Positions 1 through 8,770 of a stretch of 64,000 nucleotides of DNA are shown here, in pieces. The DNA is from Streptomyces sp. NBC_01217 (lineage in GTDB: Bacteria > Actinomycetota > Actinomycetes > Streptomycetales > Streptomycetaceae). Position numbers and translations under genes: made by a program. Under the pieces are notes generated by a model. The model had not been told where the DNA came from and made no database searches. It worked only from the letters and a program-made list of their open reading frames with translations. Position 1 is the stretch's first letter, and each line of letters starts with the position of its first letter. The DNA lies in assembly GCF_035994185.1 (NCBI RefSeq), contig NZ_CP108538.1, forward strand, positions 4,503,501 to 4,567,500, read 5' to 3'.

Positions 1-2
1 CG

Positions 3-158
3 CACACGGAGGCCGGTCGTTTCGCGGTCCCCCTCGACCTGCACGAGGGGGCCACGGAGCCCGCGACCATTCCGCTGGTCCTGACGGCCGATGAAGCGGT
101 TGCTCTGCACGGCAGGCTCGGTGCCCTCTTCCCGTTCGCGGAAGGGGACTACCGATGA
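3..158 (+). CDS. C-terminal end of an unidentified protein (partial)
   Basis: An open frame enters from the left edge and stops with TGA at 156-158, giving about 51 residues that end in LFPFAEGDYR. The composition (short hydrophobic and acidic segments) resembles the C-terminal part of small Streptomyces proteins such as the DUF6907 group, but this is only an impression. The stop overlaps the ATG of the next frame (ATGA), so it probably belongs to the same transcript. The start is outside the window. Function unknown. Confidence 0.45.
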   Translation, partial: HTEAGRFAVPLDLHEGATEPATIPLVLTADEAVALHGRLGALFPFAEGDYR

Positions 159-346
159 CCACACGAACTCCCGCAGATCGTGAGCGCCGCCGCAACCTCG
201 CGGACGCTGCGAACACACCGTTGCCTCCTTTTGCCGGACTGCTCCGCCACGTCCCGGGCCAGCAACGCCGGACGGGCCCGCTCGCTTCCCTTGACGACCG
301 GGCCGCCCCGGAAAACGGGGCCTCACAGAGCGGGGCGGAGCGGTGA
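155..346 (+). CDS. small hypothetical protein
   Basis: A 63-residue frame rich in Arg, Pro and Ala starts within the stop codon of the preceding partial gene. It ends four bases past the start of the next gene, so both junctions are ATGA/GTGA-type overlaps suggesting translational coupling. No domain, signal peptide or membrane segment is recognisable. The only support is its tight position between two better genes; it could be an unused frame. Confidence 0.35.
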   Translation: MTTRTPADRERRRNLADAANTPLPPFAGLLRHVPGQQRRTGPLASLDDRAAPENGASQSGAER

Positions 347-810
347 TCGGCCCGGCGTCGCAGCGCCCGACCGCAACTCGTGCCGGCGGCCTGGTGGAGG
401 AGCGTTTCCCCATCACCAAGCACTCCCCAGGCGAGCGCCCCCCTCCCGTAGACGAGTCCCGCGTCCGCGCCATGAGGCTCGTGACTCGCGAACGTCTCAC
501 CTCCCGCGGTCTGACCTGCGTCGCCGACGACGCGACACTCGTTGTCTCTGAGCTGATCACCAATGCCATCGTGCACAGCGGTGGCAGGCAAATCCGGCTG
601 ACCCTTGACGTGCGCGATGGCGTCCTGCGCATCCGTGTCCATGACGGCGTGCCCGGACCTCGCCCCACTGCTCAGTGCCCCGAGGACGACGACGAGAACG
701 GTCGCGGCCTGGTGCTCGTGCAGGAGATCGCCCGAAGCAGACAGGGCGCGTGGGGTGTCAGCGACAACGGCGCCACCACGTGGTGCGAGCTGAGTTTGGT
801 GGCGTGCTGA
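343..810 (+). CDS. HATPase-fold ATP-binding protein (RsbW/SpoIIAB-like)
   Basis: This 155-residue protein shows the GHKL/HATPase_c_2 layout of actinobacterial anti-sigma-type regulators. An N-box segment VVSELITNAIVHSG lies near residues 68-81, IRVHDGVPG with the G1-like Asp near 97-105, and GRGLVLVQEIA near 120-130. There is no sensor or phospho-acceptor domain, so it is a stand-alone ATPase. Streptomyces has many such proteins; some bind sigma factors as anti-sigma kinases, most are uncharacterised. The stop overlaps the next ATG (TGATG). Its place at the head of a gene string leading to the lanthipeptide genes makes a regulatory role plausible, but this is inferred. Confidence 0.8.
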   Translation: MIGPASQRPTATRAGGLVEERFPITKHSPGERPPPVDESRVRAMRLVTRERLTSRGLTCVADDATLVVSELITNAIVHSGGRQIRLTLDVRDGVLRIRVHDGVPGPRPTAQCPEDDDENGRGLVLVQEIARSRQGAWGVSDNGATTWCELSLVAC

Positions 811-1325
811 TGACGAACACCGCATTACGCGACGAGACGACTAACCCGGAGACCATGCCGGTCCGCGTTAAGGACCCGACGGTCCCCACGAACCCTTGGA
901 CTCCTCCACACGGTGAGGAGGAGGTCCGGCGGTACCTGTGCGCAGTGCGCGAGTGGGCAAGCGTGGATTGGAACGAGGTGTACGACGACCTCGACACAAT
1001 CCTGCACGGCGAGGAAGAGATCAGCCACCACGCCGCGGGCCCGTCCGGCGGAGCACCATTACCCAACTACAACAACGACGCCCTTACTCAGCGCTTCCTC
1101 ATGGCGCTCAAGCTGCTTGTAGCCCGCGCCTTGCGAGACAAAGCCGACGAGAAGCACCCGGACATCGCCGCTCTGATCGGACAGGCCCGCACGCTGCGTG
1201 CCGAGGTAGTGGCCGGCGATGCGGGACAGACCATCGGACTCGTTCGGAAGCTGGCGCGACTCACCCTCGATCTCGCCGAGCTTCTGGAAGAGGCCGGGAT
1301 CGTCAGGGGGCTGGTCGAGTGCTGA
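810..1325 (+). CDS. DUF6415-like protein
   Basis: A 171-residue, mostly helical protein. The start at 810 shares bases with the upstream stop. The C-terminal two thirds, from about RFLMALKLLVARALRDK to LTLDLAELLEEAG, resembles DUF6415 family natural product biosynthesis proteins of Streptomyces by pattern: regularly spaced hydrophobics and a run of helices that includes QARTLRAEVV. No catalytic motif is visible. The family often sits beside HATPase-type regulators and natural product genes, as here. The assignment rests on recall and is moderate; no biochemical role is known to me. Confidence 0.55.
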   Translation: MTNTALRDETTNPETMPVRVKDPTVPTNPWTPPHGEEEVRRYLCAVREWASVDWNEVYDDLDTILHGEEEISHHAAGPSGGAPLPNYNNDALTQRFLMALKLLVARALRDKADEKHPDIAALIGQARTLRAEVVAGDAGQTIGLVRKLARLTLDLAELLEEAGIVRGLVEC

Positions 1326-1783
1326 CGACCACCAAGGCTTCGGCGCGTTCGTTCGGCCCTTCCCTCTGCCCTGCCGAGGAGGCGTACGACTTCGAGCACT
1401 TCCGGGACCGCCTTGCCCGGCCCGAGGTCCTTGCTCACGCCGTCGCGGTACGCGTCTTCCGGGCACCACTGCTTGCCGTGCCGGTCGGCGGCCCGCGTCG
1501 CGGCGGATACATGTCCTTCGATCTGCTGTCCCTGGCAATAGGGGCACGCGACCTTCTCACGAACCGGCCGGGGTTTCCGGACCTCCGCGTCCGATGGTCG
1601 CCGTACCGCGATACCTGCCACACCGTCGAGTGGGGCGATCTCGCTCCCGAGTGGTGGGAGGACGACGTGGTCTTCGGCCGCTTCTACGGCTACAGCGAGT
1701 CCGCCATCACCTCGTTTGTACGTGAACGCCCACAGACGCCCTCTTCGGCAACCTCCACTCCGTGTTCCCCCACGGCTTCGTAG
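1319..1783 (+). CDS. DUF6302-like protein
   Basis: A GTG start at 1319 overlaps the previous stop by seven bases and gives 154 residues. The middle of the protein (APLLAVPVGGPRRGGYMSF, then FPDLRVRWSPYRDTCHTVEWG) matches the pattern I associate with DUF6302 proteins of Streptomyces, including a Trp-rich segment PEWWEDD and a FYGYSE motif. It is soluble and has no known catalytic motif. The overlap with its neighbours indicates one operon with the HATPase and DUF6415-like genes. Function unknown. Confidence 0.6.
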   Translation: MLTTTKASARSFGPSLCPAEEAYDFEHFRDRLARPEVLAHAVAVRVFRAPLLAVPVGGPRRGGYMSFDLLSLAIGARDLLTNRPGFPDLRVRWSPYRDTCHTVEWGDLAPEWWEDDVVFGRFYGYSESAITSFVRERPQTPSSATSTPCSPTAS

Positions 1784-1836
1784 TCGCCGAAGAGGGCCCA
1801 ACTTCCCCACACTGCCTTGAGAGGACGACGAGTACG

Positions 1837-2040
1837 ATGTGCCAGCACACCCCGCCGTGTCCCACGGCCGAGGCTTCCGACCGAGAGGCCGCCCGCCCCA
1901 CGGTGGCCCACCCTGAACAGGGCTGGAGCCTGCTGTGCAACGGGGTGTTGCTCTTCGAGGACACCGGCGAGCTGTTGCCGAACGGCCAGATCGTCGCTCC
2001 GCACCGGCCGGTCGCGCTCGCCGCCGGGAGCACCGCGTGA
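1837..2040 (+). CDS. DUF5999 family protein
   Basis: The 67-residue product begins MCQHTPPCPTA and continues with EQGWSLLCNGVLLFEDTGEL, the signature of DUF5999, a small Streptomyces family with an N-terminal CxHxxxC-like cluster. The ATG at 1837 is preceded by GAGGACGACG and is preferred over upstream in-frame starts because the family begins MCQH. The stop overlaps the next gene's GTG (GTGA). These proteins are common near regulatory genes; no function is established as far as I know. Confidence 0.75.
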   Translation: MCQHTPPCPTAEASDREAARPTVAHPEQGWSLLCNGVLLFEDTGELLPNGQIVAPHRPVALAAGSTA

Positions 2041-2684
2041 CCACCGCTCCCCAGATCGTCGTGCCCTACATCACCGCCCGGGAGGGCGAAGAGGCCGACT
2101 CATTCCTCAATCTGCGCATGGGCCGCGGGCCGGACGGCCGGCCACGTCTCCGATACGTGGATGAGGCGCCGCCGGACCGAGACCTCAAGGACGTGCTCTG
2201 GGCCCGCTACTCCATGTCGCTCGACACCTTCGGGCAGCCCTGCGGGACACCGCGCTGGCGGATGGTTCACCCGCACCGTCAACGCGTGACGATGGCGCTG
2301 CTGCGGTGCCAGGTATGCACCGTCCAGTTGAAGCGCACCGACGGCATCCTCTTCCTGGAGACGGCGGGTGAACAGGGCTACGACGGTCCCGTGAAGACCG
2401 CGCAGCCGCCGGTCTGTCTGGAGCACGCCCGGATGGCGGCAGGCCGGTGCCCACGGCTCAGGGCAAGGGGCCACGTAGCGCTTCTCGCCACCCGTTTCCC
2501 GCTGTACGGCGTGATCGGCCACGCGTACCAGTGGAGCGCGAACGGCCTACAGGCCCTCTCGGACATGGACTCCCCCATCCCTTACCGCCATCCCCAGATC
2601 GGCATGTTCCTGGCCTCCCAGCTCGTACGGGAACTGCGGGAGTACAAGGTCGTCAACCTGGACGATCTTGTGCCCACCGCCTAG
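2037..2684 (+). CDS. conserved hypothetical protein
   Basis: A GTG at 2037 overlapping the DUF5999 stop gives 215 residues. The central part has LLRCQVCTVQL and a later CLEH, a possible partial zinc site, and the protein ends LDDLVPTA. There is no signal peptide or membrane segment. Tight coupling with the four upstream genes suggests a shared operon. About 200 bp separate it from the methyltransferase gene, so the lanthipeptide genes may have their own promoter. I do not recognise the family. Confidence 0.7.
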   Translation: MTTAPQIVVPYITAREGEEADSFLNLRMGRGPDGRPRLRYVDEAPPDRDLKDVLWARYSMSLDTFGQPCGTPRWRMVHPHRQRVTMALLRCQVCTVQLKRTDGILFLETAGEQGYDGPVKTAQPPVCLEHARMAAGRCPRLRARGHVALLATRFPLYGVIGHAYQWSANGLQALSDMDSPIPYRHPQIGMFLASQLVRELREYKVVNLDDLVPTA

Positions 2685-2888
2685 ACGGCCGCCCGGCTCT
2701 CCTGAGTGGTACAGACAGGACCGCCGGGCGGCTCACCACCGGCGCCGGACCTTCGCGCGCCGTCCAGCACGAACCCGCCAACCTTCGGCGGTCCGACGAG
2801 AACGGAGAGCTTTCGCCGACAGCCTCCCGGCCCCCGGCACGCGTGCCGGCCTACCCACCCCCCGAACACGAACGACCGAAGGAAGTCC

Positions 2889-4127
2889 ATGACGAACACG
2901 ACCGTCGAGCCCGACGAGGCGACCCGCCTGCGGAACAAGGTGGTGGACGAGCTGTGCGCGGACGGCAACATCTCTTCCCCGGAGATCAAAGCGGTGATGC
3001 GCAAGGTGCCCCGGCACGAGTTCACCCCCGCCGACACGCCGCTGGACAAGGCGTATGACACGTATGCCGCCGTGATCACCAAGACGGACGAGCACGGCGT
3101 GCAGCTCAGCTCCGTCTCCGCGCCGCAGATCCAGGCCATGATGCTGGAGCAGGCCCAGGTGAAGCCCGGGATGCGGGTGCTGGAGATCGGCTCGGGCGGG
3201 CTGAATGCGGCCTACCTCGCCGAACTCGTCGGTGAGGACGGTGAAGTCGTCACCGTGGACATCGACCCCGTCGTCACCGATCGCGCGCGACGGCTCCTGG
3301 ACGAGCACGGTTACGGCCGGGTGCACGTCGTCACCGCGGACGCCGCCGAGCCCATCCCGGATCTCGGTGAGGTCGACGTCGTCATGGTGACAGCCGGGGC
3401 CTGGGACGTCTCCCCGGCCTGGACCACGCAGCTCAAGCAGGGCGGCCGGCTCGTCGTCCCGTTGCGGATGCGGGGCTTGACCCGGTCGGTCGCCTTCACC
3501 CAGGTCAAGGGCGAGCACGGCCCCTACCTGGAGAGCGAGTCGGCGCGGATCTGCGGCTTCGTCCCGATGCAGGGCTCGAACGCGCACCGGGAAGAACTCC
3601 TCCTCGTCAACGGCACCCCGGAGATCGGGCTCAAGTTCGATGACGGCCTGCCGGCCGACCCGCACCGGCTCGACAACGCCGTCACGTTTCCGCGCCACGA
3701 ACTATGGACCGGCGTCACCGTCCGCATCCAGGAACTCATCGACACCCTCCAGATGGCGATGGCGATCAGCCTGCCGGGCTTCTGCACGATGGCCGTCGAT
3801 GAGAACTCGGACACGGGCCTGGTCGACCCGGTGAACAAGCGGTTCGCCCTCGCGGCCGTCGAGGACGACACCTTCGCCTACCTCGTCACTCGCCGCACCG
3901 AGGACAACAAGCACCTGGAGTACGGCGTGCACGCCCTCGGCCCGCACGCGGAGCAGTTCGCCGACAAGATCGCCGACGTGCTCCGCGACTGGGAGGCCAA
4001 CCGGCGCGGCGGCCCCAGCCCGGTCATCCGGGTCTATCCGGCCAGCACTCCCGATGACCAGATCCCGGCCGACCGGGTCATCGACAAGGTGCACAGCCGG
4101 ATCTCGCTCTCCTGGCCCTCGGCGTAA
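2889..4127 (+). CDS. FxLD-system lanthipeptide methyltransferase (PIMT-like)
   Basis: A 412-residue protein whose first half is a protein-L-isoaspartate O-methyltransferase fold. SVSAPQIQAMMLEQA (residues about 75-89) corresponds to the substrate/catalytic segment, VLEIGSGGLNAAYLAEL (98-113) to SAM-binding motif I, and VVTVDID to the acidic strand after it. The extra 200 C-terminal residues are typical of methyltransferases of lanthipeptide systems (FxLD system type) rather than housekeeping PIMTs of about 210 residues. Related enzymes methylate an Asp of the modified peptide, giving aspartimide or isoaspartate. The gene lies just upstream of the precursor. The ATG at 2889 follows GGAAG; longer upstream frames lack a ribosome site. 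Confidence 0.88.
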   Translation: MTNTTVEPDEATRLRNKVVDELCADGNISSPEIKAVMRKVPRHEFTPADTPLDKAYDTYAAVITKTDEHGVQLSSVSAPQIQAMMLEQAQVKPGMRVLEIGSGGLNAAYLAELVGEDGEVVTVDIDPVVTDRARRLLDEHGYGRVHVVTADAAEPIPDLGEVDVVMVTAGAWDVSPAWTTQLKQGGRLVVPLRMRGLTRSVAFTQVKGEHGPYLESESARICGFVPMQGSNAHREELLLVNGTPEIGLKFDDGLPADPHRLDNAVTFPRHELWTGVTVRIQELIDTLQMAMAISLPGFCTMAVDENSDTGLVDPVNKRFALAAVEDDTFAYLVTRRTEDNKHLEYGVHALGPHAEQFADKIADVLRDWEANRRGGPSPVIRVYPASTPDDQIPADRVIDKVHSRISLSWPSA

Positions 4128-4177
4128 CACCGGGAGCCAGGTCGTCCCGCACCACCCCAACAAGAGGAAGGCACATC

Positions 4178-4384
4178 ATGACGAGCGCCACTCTCGCCCC
4201 GCCCCCGGTCGCGCCCGCCCCGCTGGCGGGCCTGGACGACGACGACTTCGCGCCCCTGGACGTGAAGGTCGTCATCGCCGAGCACTCGTACGGCCATCTC
4301 ATGTGCTCCACGGGCGATGGCTGCGGCACCACCTGCGCGACCGGTGCCTCCGCCTGCGGTTCCTTCACGGAGGACCCGGCCTGA
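4178..4384 (+). CDS. FxLD-type lanthipeptide precursor
   Basis: A 68-residue precursor. The leader is Pro/Ala-rich and ends in an acidic patch followed by FAPLDVKVV (residues 24-32), matching the FxLD leader motif with one extra residue between F and LD. The core (about residues 43-68) has Cys at 43, 49, 53 and 60 and Ser/Thr at 44, 45, 51, 52, 55, 58, 62 and 64, which suits lanthionine formation. Asp47-Gly48 is the only Asp-Gly pair in the core and a likely target of the methyltransferase upstream. AAGAGGAAGG precedes the ATG. It lies between the methyltransferase and lanB genes. Confidence 0.9.
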   Translation: MTSATLAPPPVAPAPLAGLDDDDFAPLDVKVVIAEHSYGHLMCSTGDGCGTTCATGASACGSFTEDPA

Positions 4385-4401
4385 TCCAGGCCGACCCCTT
4401 A

Positions 4402-4439
4402 CCTGTGGGCCGGGCGAAGCGCTTCGCCCGGCCCACAGG
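4402..4439 (+). terminator. perfect 38-bp palindrome between precursor and lanB
   Basis: CCTGTGGGCCGGGCGAAGC (4402-4420) is followed directly by its exact reverse complement (4421-4439), 18 bp after the precursor stop. Such a hairpin after a precursor gene usually acts as a partial terminator or RNA stabiliser, so that precursor mRNA exceeds the mRNA for the enzymes. There is no clear U-run, so attenuation or mRNA protection is more likely than full termination. Confidence 0.75.
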
Positions 4440-4478
4440 CCCCTCTCCCCTCCCCGCGCCGCCTCATGGAAGGGCCTC

Positions 4479-7400
4479 ATGGCTTCCCGAGCAGCCGCCG
4501 GATACCAGTGGCAAGGCGTTGCGATGCTGCGCGCCACCACCAGCCCCGGGCCGGCAGACATCCCCCGTACCCTCGACCTGGACAACGTGGCCGTCACCCG
4601 CGGATGGCTGAACCGCATCTGGCAGCGCGAGGACTTCCGCAGCGCGCTGGAGCTGGCCACCCCCGTCCTGTCCGACGCCATCGAGGCCGTCGTCCGGGGC
4701 CGGCAGACTGAGCCCCGTCACGTCCGCCGCACCGCGCTGTCGACGGTCTCCTATCTCCTGCGGTGGCAGCACCGGCCGACCCCGCTTGGCCTGTTCGCCG
4801 GCATCGCCCCGGTGTCCGTCGGGCCCCGGGCGAGTGCGCGGTGGCGCGACAAGCACCGCGCGATGATCCGGCCGGACGCCGAATGGGTCACCGACATGGT
4901 TCTCCGGCTCCAGCGCACCCCCGCGTTGCTGAAGCGGTTACCGCTCGTCGCCAACAACGCCGCCCGCGCCCGCGGTGACCGGCTCGTGGCGCCGGGCCCG
5001 CCCTCCGACGGCCACGCCGTCCTCCTGGCCCCGGTCGAGATATCCGTCCGTAACGCCCGGCCGGTGGCCGCCGCCATGGACGCGGCCCGCACCCCCATCC
5101 CCTACGGCGACCTCCACAGCCACCTGCGCGACCGCTTCCCGCAGGCGACACCGGAGAAGATCGACGCCCTTCTCACCAGCCTGGTCGAGCAGCAGTTCCT
5201 CATCACCAGCCTGTGGGCGCCCATGACCACCGTGGACGGTTTTCAGCACCTGTGCCGCGAACTGGACCGGCACCAGGCGGAGAACGTCCCGGAGGTCCGG
5301 GACCTGGTCCACGCGCTGTACGCGCTGCGCGACGACGTGTCCGCCCACCAGCCGACGCTTTCCGACACCAGCGTGAGCGCCGTCGCTGGGCGGATGCGCG
5401 CCCTCACCCCCGTCACCCCGACACCGCTGCTCATTGACACCGCCCTCGACTGCGAGACCCAGCTCCCGCAGGCCGTGATCGCGGAAGTGCAGGCAGCCGT
5501 GTCGGCCCTCTACCGGACCACCCCGCAGCCCTACGGCTACCAGCACTGGCGCGACTACCACCGCCGGTTCCGGGCCCGGTACGGCGTCGGCGCCCTGGTG
5601 CCGGTGATGGACCTGGTCGCCGACAGCGGCCTTGGCCTGCCCGCCGGATACGTCGGCTCCGAACGTGGCGCCGCCTTGAAGGTGCGCACCGACCGCGACG
5701 AACTGCTGCTCGCGCTGATGCAGCAAGTCCTCCTGGACGGCCGCGATGAACTGCGGCTGACGGACGACATGGTCGACGCCTTGGAGAAGGCCGCCGGAGC
5801 GGACGAGCGGCTGTTCGTGCCCCGGGTGGAGGCCGCCTTCGAAGTCCACTCACCCAGCACCCGGGCATTGTCCAGCGGCACCTTCGATGTCCTCCTCACC
5901 GCGGTCCCCCGCCCCGGCAGCAGCATGGCCGGCCGGTTCGCCCACGTCCTGCCGCCCGAGCATCAGGACGCGCTCGCCGCCACGTACCACGGGGCGCCGG
6001 ACGCCCTCACGGCGCAGCTCGTGTTCCCACCGCGCCGCCACCGCAACGAGAACGTCACCCGTACGCCGCGACTGCTGCCGCACGTCATCGAGCTGTACGG
6101 CCACCAGGAGACGGACGAGACGACGATCCCGCTCGCCGACATCGCCGTCACGGCGGACCCGCGCAGCTTCCACCTCGTGCAGCTCTCCACCGGCCGGCGC
6201 ATCGACGTGCGGGTCCTGCATGCCCTGGAAGGCGGGACACAGACCCCACCACTGGCCCGGTTCCTCGCCGAAGTGGCCAACGGGCGGTACGCCGCCTACA
6301 AGCCGTTCGACTTCGGCGCCGGCTCCCGGCTCCCGTTCCTCCCGCGCGTGCGCTACCGCCGCACCATCCTCACGCAGGCCCGATGGCTGCTGATGGCCGA
6401 TGACCTGCCCGGCCGCAAAGCCCCGACGAAGGAGTGGGAGAACGCCTTCACCGCCTGGCGGGACCGGCTGCGGGTCCCCATGCAGGTCGCCATCATCGAG
6501 TACGACCAGCGCCTTCCCCTCGACCTGTCCCACCCGGTCCACCGCCGGGCCCTGCGCGCCCACCTCGACAACGCCCGGCGTCTGGAGCTGCGCGAGGTCC
6601 CGGACGCAGACGCCCACGGCTGGATCGGACGGGCACACGAGATCTGGCTTTCCCTGGGCCGGCGGGAGCCGGACACCGCCGATGTGCCCCGCCCGCGCGC
6701 CGCCGCCCCGGCGGCCCTGGGGCGGCATCTTCCGGGCGCCGGTGACGTCCTGCTCGCGCAGCTTCACGCGCACCCGCGCCGCTACGACGAGATCCTGAGC
6801 CGCCACCTGCCCAGCCTCCTCGCCGCGTTCGGCAATACCTTGCCGGTCTGGTGGTTCACCCGGCACCGGGAGATGGCCCGCCCGGACGCCGACCAGCACC
6901 TCGACCTCACGCTGCACCTGCCGCCGGACGCATACGGGGCCGCCGCCCAGCACGTTCATACGTGGGCGGGCAGCCTTCACGGGACCGGTCTGGCGGCCGG
7001 GCTCGTCCTGGCTCCCTACCAGCCGCAGACCGGGCGCTTCGGCGGCGAGGCGGCCATGGACGCCGCGCACCAGGTGTTCGCCGCGGACTCCGCCGCCGTC
7101 CTCGCGCAGATCCATCTCACCGAGCGCACCGACACCTTCGCCCCGCAGGCCCTCGCCGCGGCCAGCGCCCTGCACCTCGTCACCCCCTTGGCGCCGAACA
7201 CCGCGGCGGGCGAGGAGTGGTTGGTGCGCAACCTTCCCCAGGGCGCGGGGCGACTGAACCGGGCCCTGCGTACCCAGGTGCTCGAACTCGCCACGCCGAA
7301 CGGCGCCTCCGCGCTCGCGGCCCTCCCCGGCGGCCCTGCGGTCGCCGAAGCATGGCGGGCCCGCGCCTCCGCTGTGGACACCTACCGGAATGCCTTGACC

Positions 7401-7544
7401 GGTCAGCGTGATCCCCTCGGCGTCGCCCGGTCGCTACTGCATCAGCACCACGTCCGGGCCCTGGGCGTCGACCCGCGCGCCGAGGAGACCACGATCCGGC
7501 TCGTACGAACCGCGGCCCTCCAGCACAGGATGGCGGCCCGATGA
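4479..7544 (+). CDS. LanB lantibiotic dehydratase
   Basis: A 1021-residue protein of normal full LanB length. The large N-terminal part (to about residue 730) corresponds to the glutamylation domain, which uses glutamyl-tRNA to activate Ser/Thr. The C-terminal about 270 residues form the SpaB_C elimination domain, recognisable by LVLAPYQPQTGRFGG followed by helices ending near MAAR. The product should dehydrate the core Ser/Thr of the 4178-4384 precursor. The ATG at 4479 has GGAAGG eight bases upstream, so the longer frame reading through the palindrome was rejected. The stop overlaps lanC (ATGA). Confidence 0.92.
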   Translation: MASRAAAGYQWQGVAMLRATTSPGPADIPRTLDLDNVAVTRGWLNRIWQREDFRSALELATPVLSDAIEAVVRGRQTEPRHVRRTALSTVSYLLRWQHRPTPLGLFAGIAPVSVGPRASARWRDKHRAMIRPDAEWVTDMVLRLQRTPALLKRLPLVANNAARARGDRLVAPGPPSDGHAVLLAPVEISVRNARPVAAAMDAARTPIPYGDLHSHLRDRFPQATPEKIDALLTSLVEQQFLITSLWAPMTTVDGFQHLCRELDRHQAENVPEVRDLVHALYALRDDVSAHQPTLSDTSVSAVAGRMRALTPVTPTPLLIDTALDCETQLPQAVIAEVQAAVSALYRTTPQPYGYQHWRDYHRRFRARYGVGALVPVMDLVADSGLGLPAGYVGSERGAALKVRTDRDELLLALMQQVLLDGRDELRLTDDMVDALEKAAGADERLFVPRVEAAFEVHSPSTRALSSGTFDVLLTAVPRPGSSMAGRFAHVLPPEHQDALAATYHGAPDALTAQLVFPPRRHRNENVTRTPRLLPHVIELYGHQETDETTIPLADIAVTADPRSFHLVQLSTGRRIDVRVLHALEGGTQTPPLARFLAEVANGRYAAYKPFDFGAGSRLPFLPRVRYRRTILTQARWLLMADDLPGRKAPTKEWENAFTAWRDRLRVPMQVAIIEYDQRLPLDLSHPVHRRALRAHLDNARRLELREVPDADAHGWIGRAHEIWLSLGRREPDTADVPRPRAAAPAALGRHLPGAGDVLLAQLHAHPRRYDEILSRHLPSLLAAFGNTLPVWWFTRHREMARPDADQHLDLTLHLPPDAYGAAAQHVHTWAGSLHGTGLAAGLVLAPYQPQTGRFGGEAAMDAAHQVFAADSAAVLAQIHLTERTDTFAPQALAAASALHLVTPLAPNTAAGEEWLVRNLPQGAGRLNRALRTQVLELATPNGASALAALPGGPAVAEAWRARASAVDTYRNALTGQRDPLGVARSLLHQHHVRALGVDPRAEETTIRLVRTAALQHRMAAR

Positions 7545-8770
7545 CCGCGCCGGCCGTCACCACTGCGGCGATCCTGGAGCAGTACACCGCCCACCTCGCA
7601 CAACCCGCTCCCCCGCCCCCGGACGAGCCTTGGGCGGTGCAGTCCCTCGCCGACGGCGCCGCCGGAATCAGCCTGCTGCACATCGAGATGGCCAGCCGTC
7701 ACGGCGGCTCCTGGCGCCCCGCTCACCGATGGATCACCGCCGCAGCGGCCGGGCACATCAGCGCGGCCGACACCGCCGGACTGTTCCTCGGCGCCCCGGC
7801 CCTCGGCTTCGTCCTCACCACCGTCCCGCCGTCCTTCCAGCACCTGTACGAACCGGCGCGCCGGACGCTGCACCAGCACATCAGCGACCTGACCCACCGC
7901 CGCGTGGACGCCGCGCTCACCCGCATCCGCAAGGGCGACCTGCCCACGTTCGCCGAGTACGACCTGCTCTACGGCCTCACCGGCATCGGGGCGTACCTCC
8001 TGCGGACCGACCCTGAAGGGCTCCCCCTGGAACGGGTCCTGAAGTACCTCGTTGCCCTGACCCGCCCCCTTGTCCCCGACGGCCGCGGCCTGCCGGGCTG
8101 GTGGGTCCGCCACGACCCGGCCCGTGGCGAGTCCCCCCACTTCCCGGGTGGCCACGGCAACTTCGGTGCCGCCCACGGCATCACCGGCCCGCTCCTCCTG
8201 CTGGCCCAGGCCATGCGCCGCGGCATCACCGTCAGCGGCCACCGCGAAGCCATCTGGAGCATCTGCGAACACCTTGACGCCTGGTGCCAGCTCAGTCCCT
8301 CCGGTCCCTGGTGGCCCGAACACATCTCGCGCCGCGATCTCGACCTTGGGCGCCCGCACCACGACGCTCCCACCCGGCCGAGCTGGTGCTACGGAACCAC
8401 GGGCATCGCACGGGCCGGGCAACTCGCCGGGCTCGCCCTGCGCGCCCCCGACGTTCAGGCGTTCTACGAGGACGCCCTGTACCGCGCCCTGACCGACCCC
8501 GAACAGCTCGCCCACGTCACCGACTCGGGTCTGTGCCACGGCTGGGCAGGCATCTACCAGACCGCCACCCGCGCCGCTGCCGATGCCCGCGACCCCCGCC
8601 TTCAGACCCTCCCGAAGCGCCTCGGCGACACCCTCGCAGCAAACGCCCAGCCGGACCTTCCCGAGCCCGGCCTGATCAACGGCGACGCCGGTACCGCGCT
8701 CGCCCTCACCACCTACGCCTCACAGCAGGCCCCGATCTCCGGATGGGACGCATGTCTCTTGATCAACTGA
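7541..8770 (+). CDS. LanC lanthionine synthetase
   Basis: A 409-residue LanC-like cyclase that adds Cys thiols to dehydrated residues. Zinc ligands are visible as Cys283 (SWCYGTTG), Cys332 and His333 (LCHGWAG). His212 in GAAHGITGP, Asp141 in DLLYGLTG and Arg279 align with the catalytic residues of the NisC family. The length is normal. It overlaps lanB by four bases and the next gene by 19, so the three enzymes are translationally coupled. No leader peptidase or exporter gene follows in the window. Confidence 0.92.
   Translation: MTAPAVTTAAILEQYTAHLAQPAPPPPDEPWAVQSLADGAAGISLLHIEMASRHGGSWRPAHRWITAAAAGHISAADTAGLFLGAPALGFVLTTVPPSFQHLYEPARRTLHQHISDLTHRRVDAALTRIRKGDLPTFAEYDLLYGLTGIGAYLLRTDPEGLPLERVLKYLVALTRPLVPDGRGLPGWWVRHDPARGESPHFPGGHGNFGAAHGITGPLLLLAQAMRRGITVSGHREAIWSICEHLDAWCQLSPSGPWWPEHISRRDLDLGRPHHDAPTRPSWCYGTTGIARAGQLAGLALRAPDVQAFYEDALYRALTDPEQLAHVTDSGLCHGWAGIYQTATRAAADARDPRLQTLPKRLGDTLAANAQPDLPEPGLINGDAGTALALTTYASQQAPISGWDACLLIN

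Noticed and set aside
1088..2044. Long minus-strand frames across the first regulatory genes
   Set aside because: Arg/Pro/Gly-rich reading with no domains; the plus-strand chain of overlapping genes explains the region.
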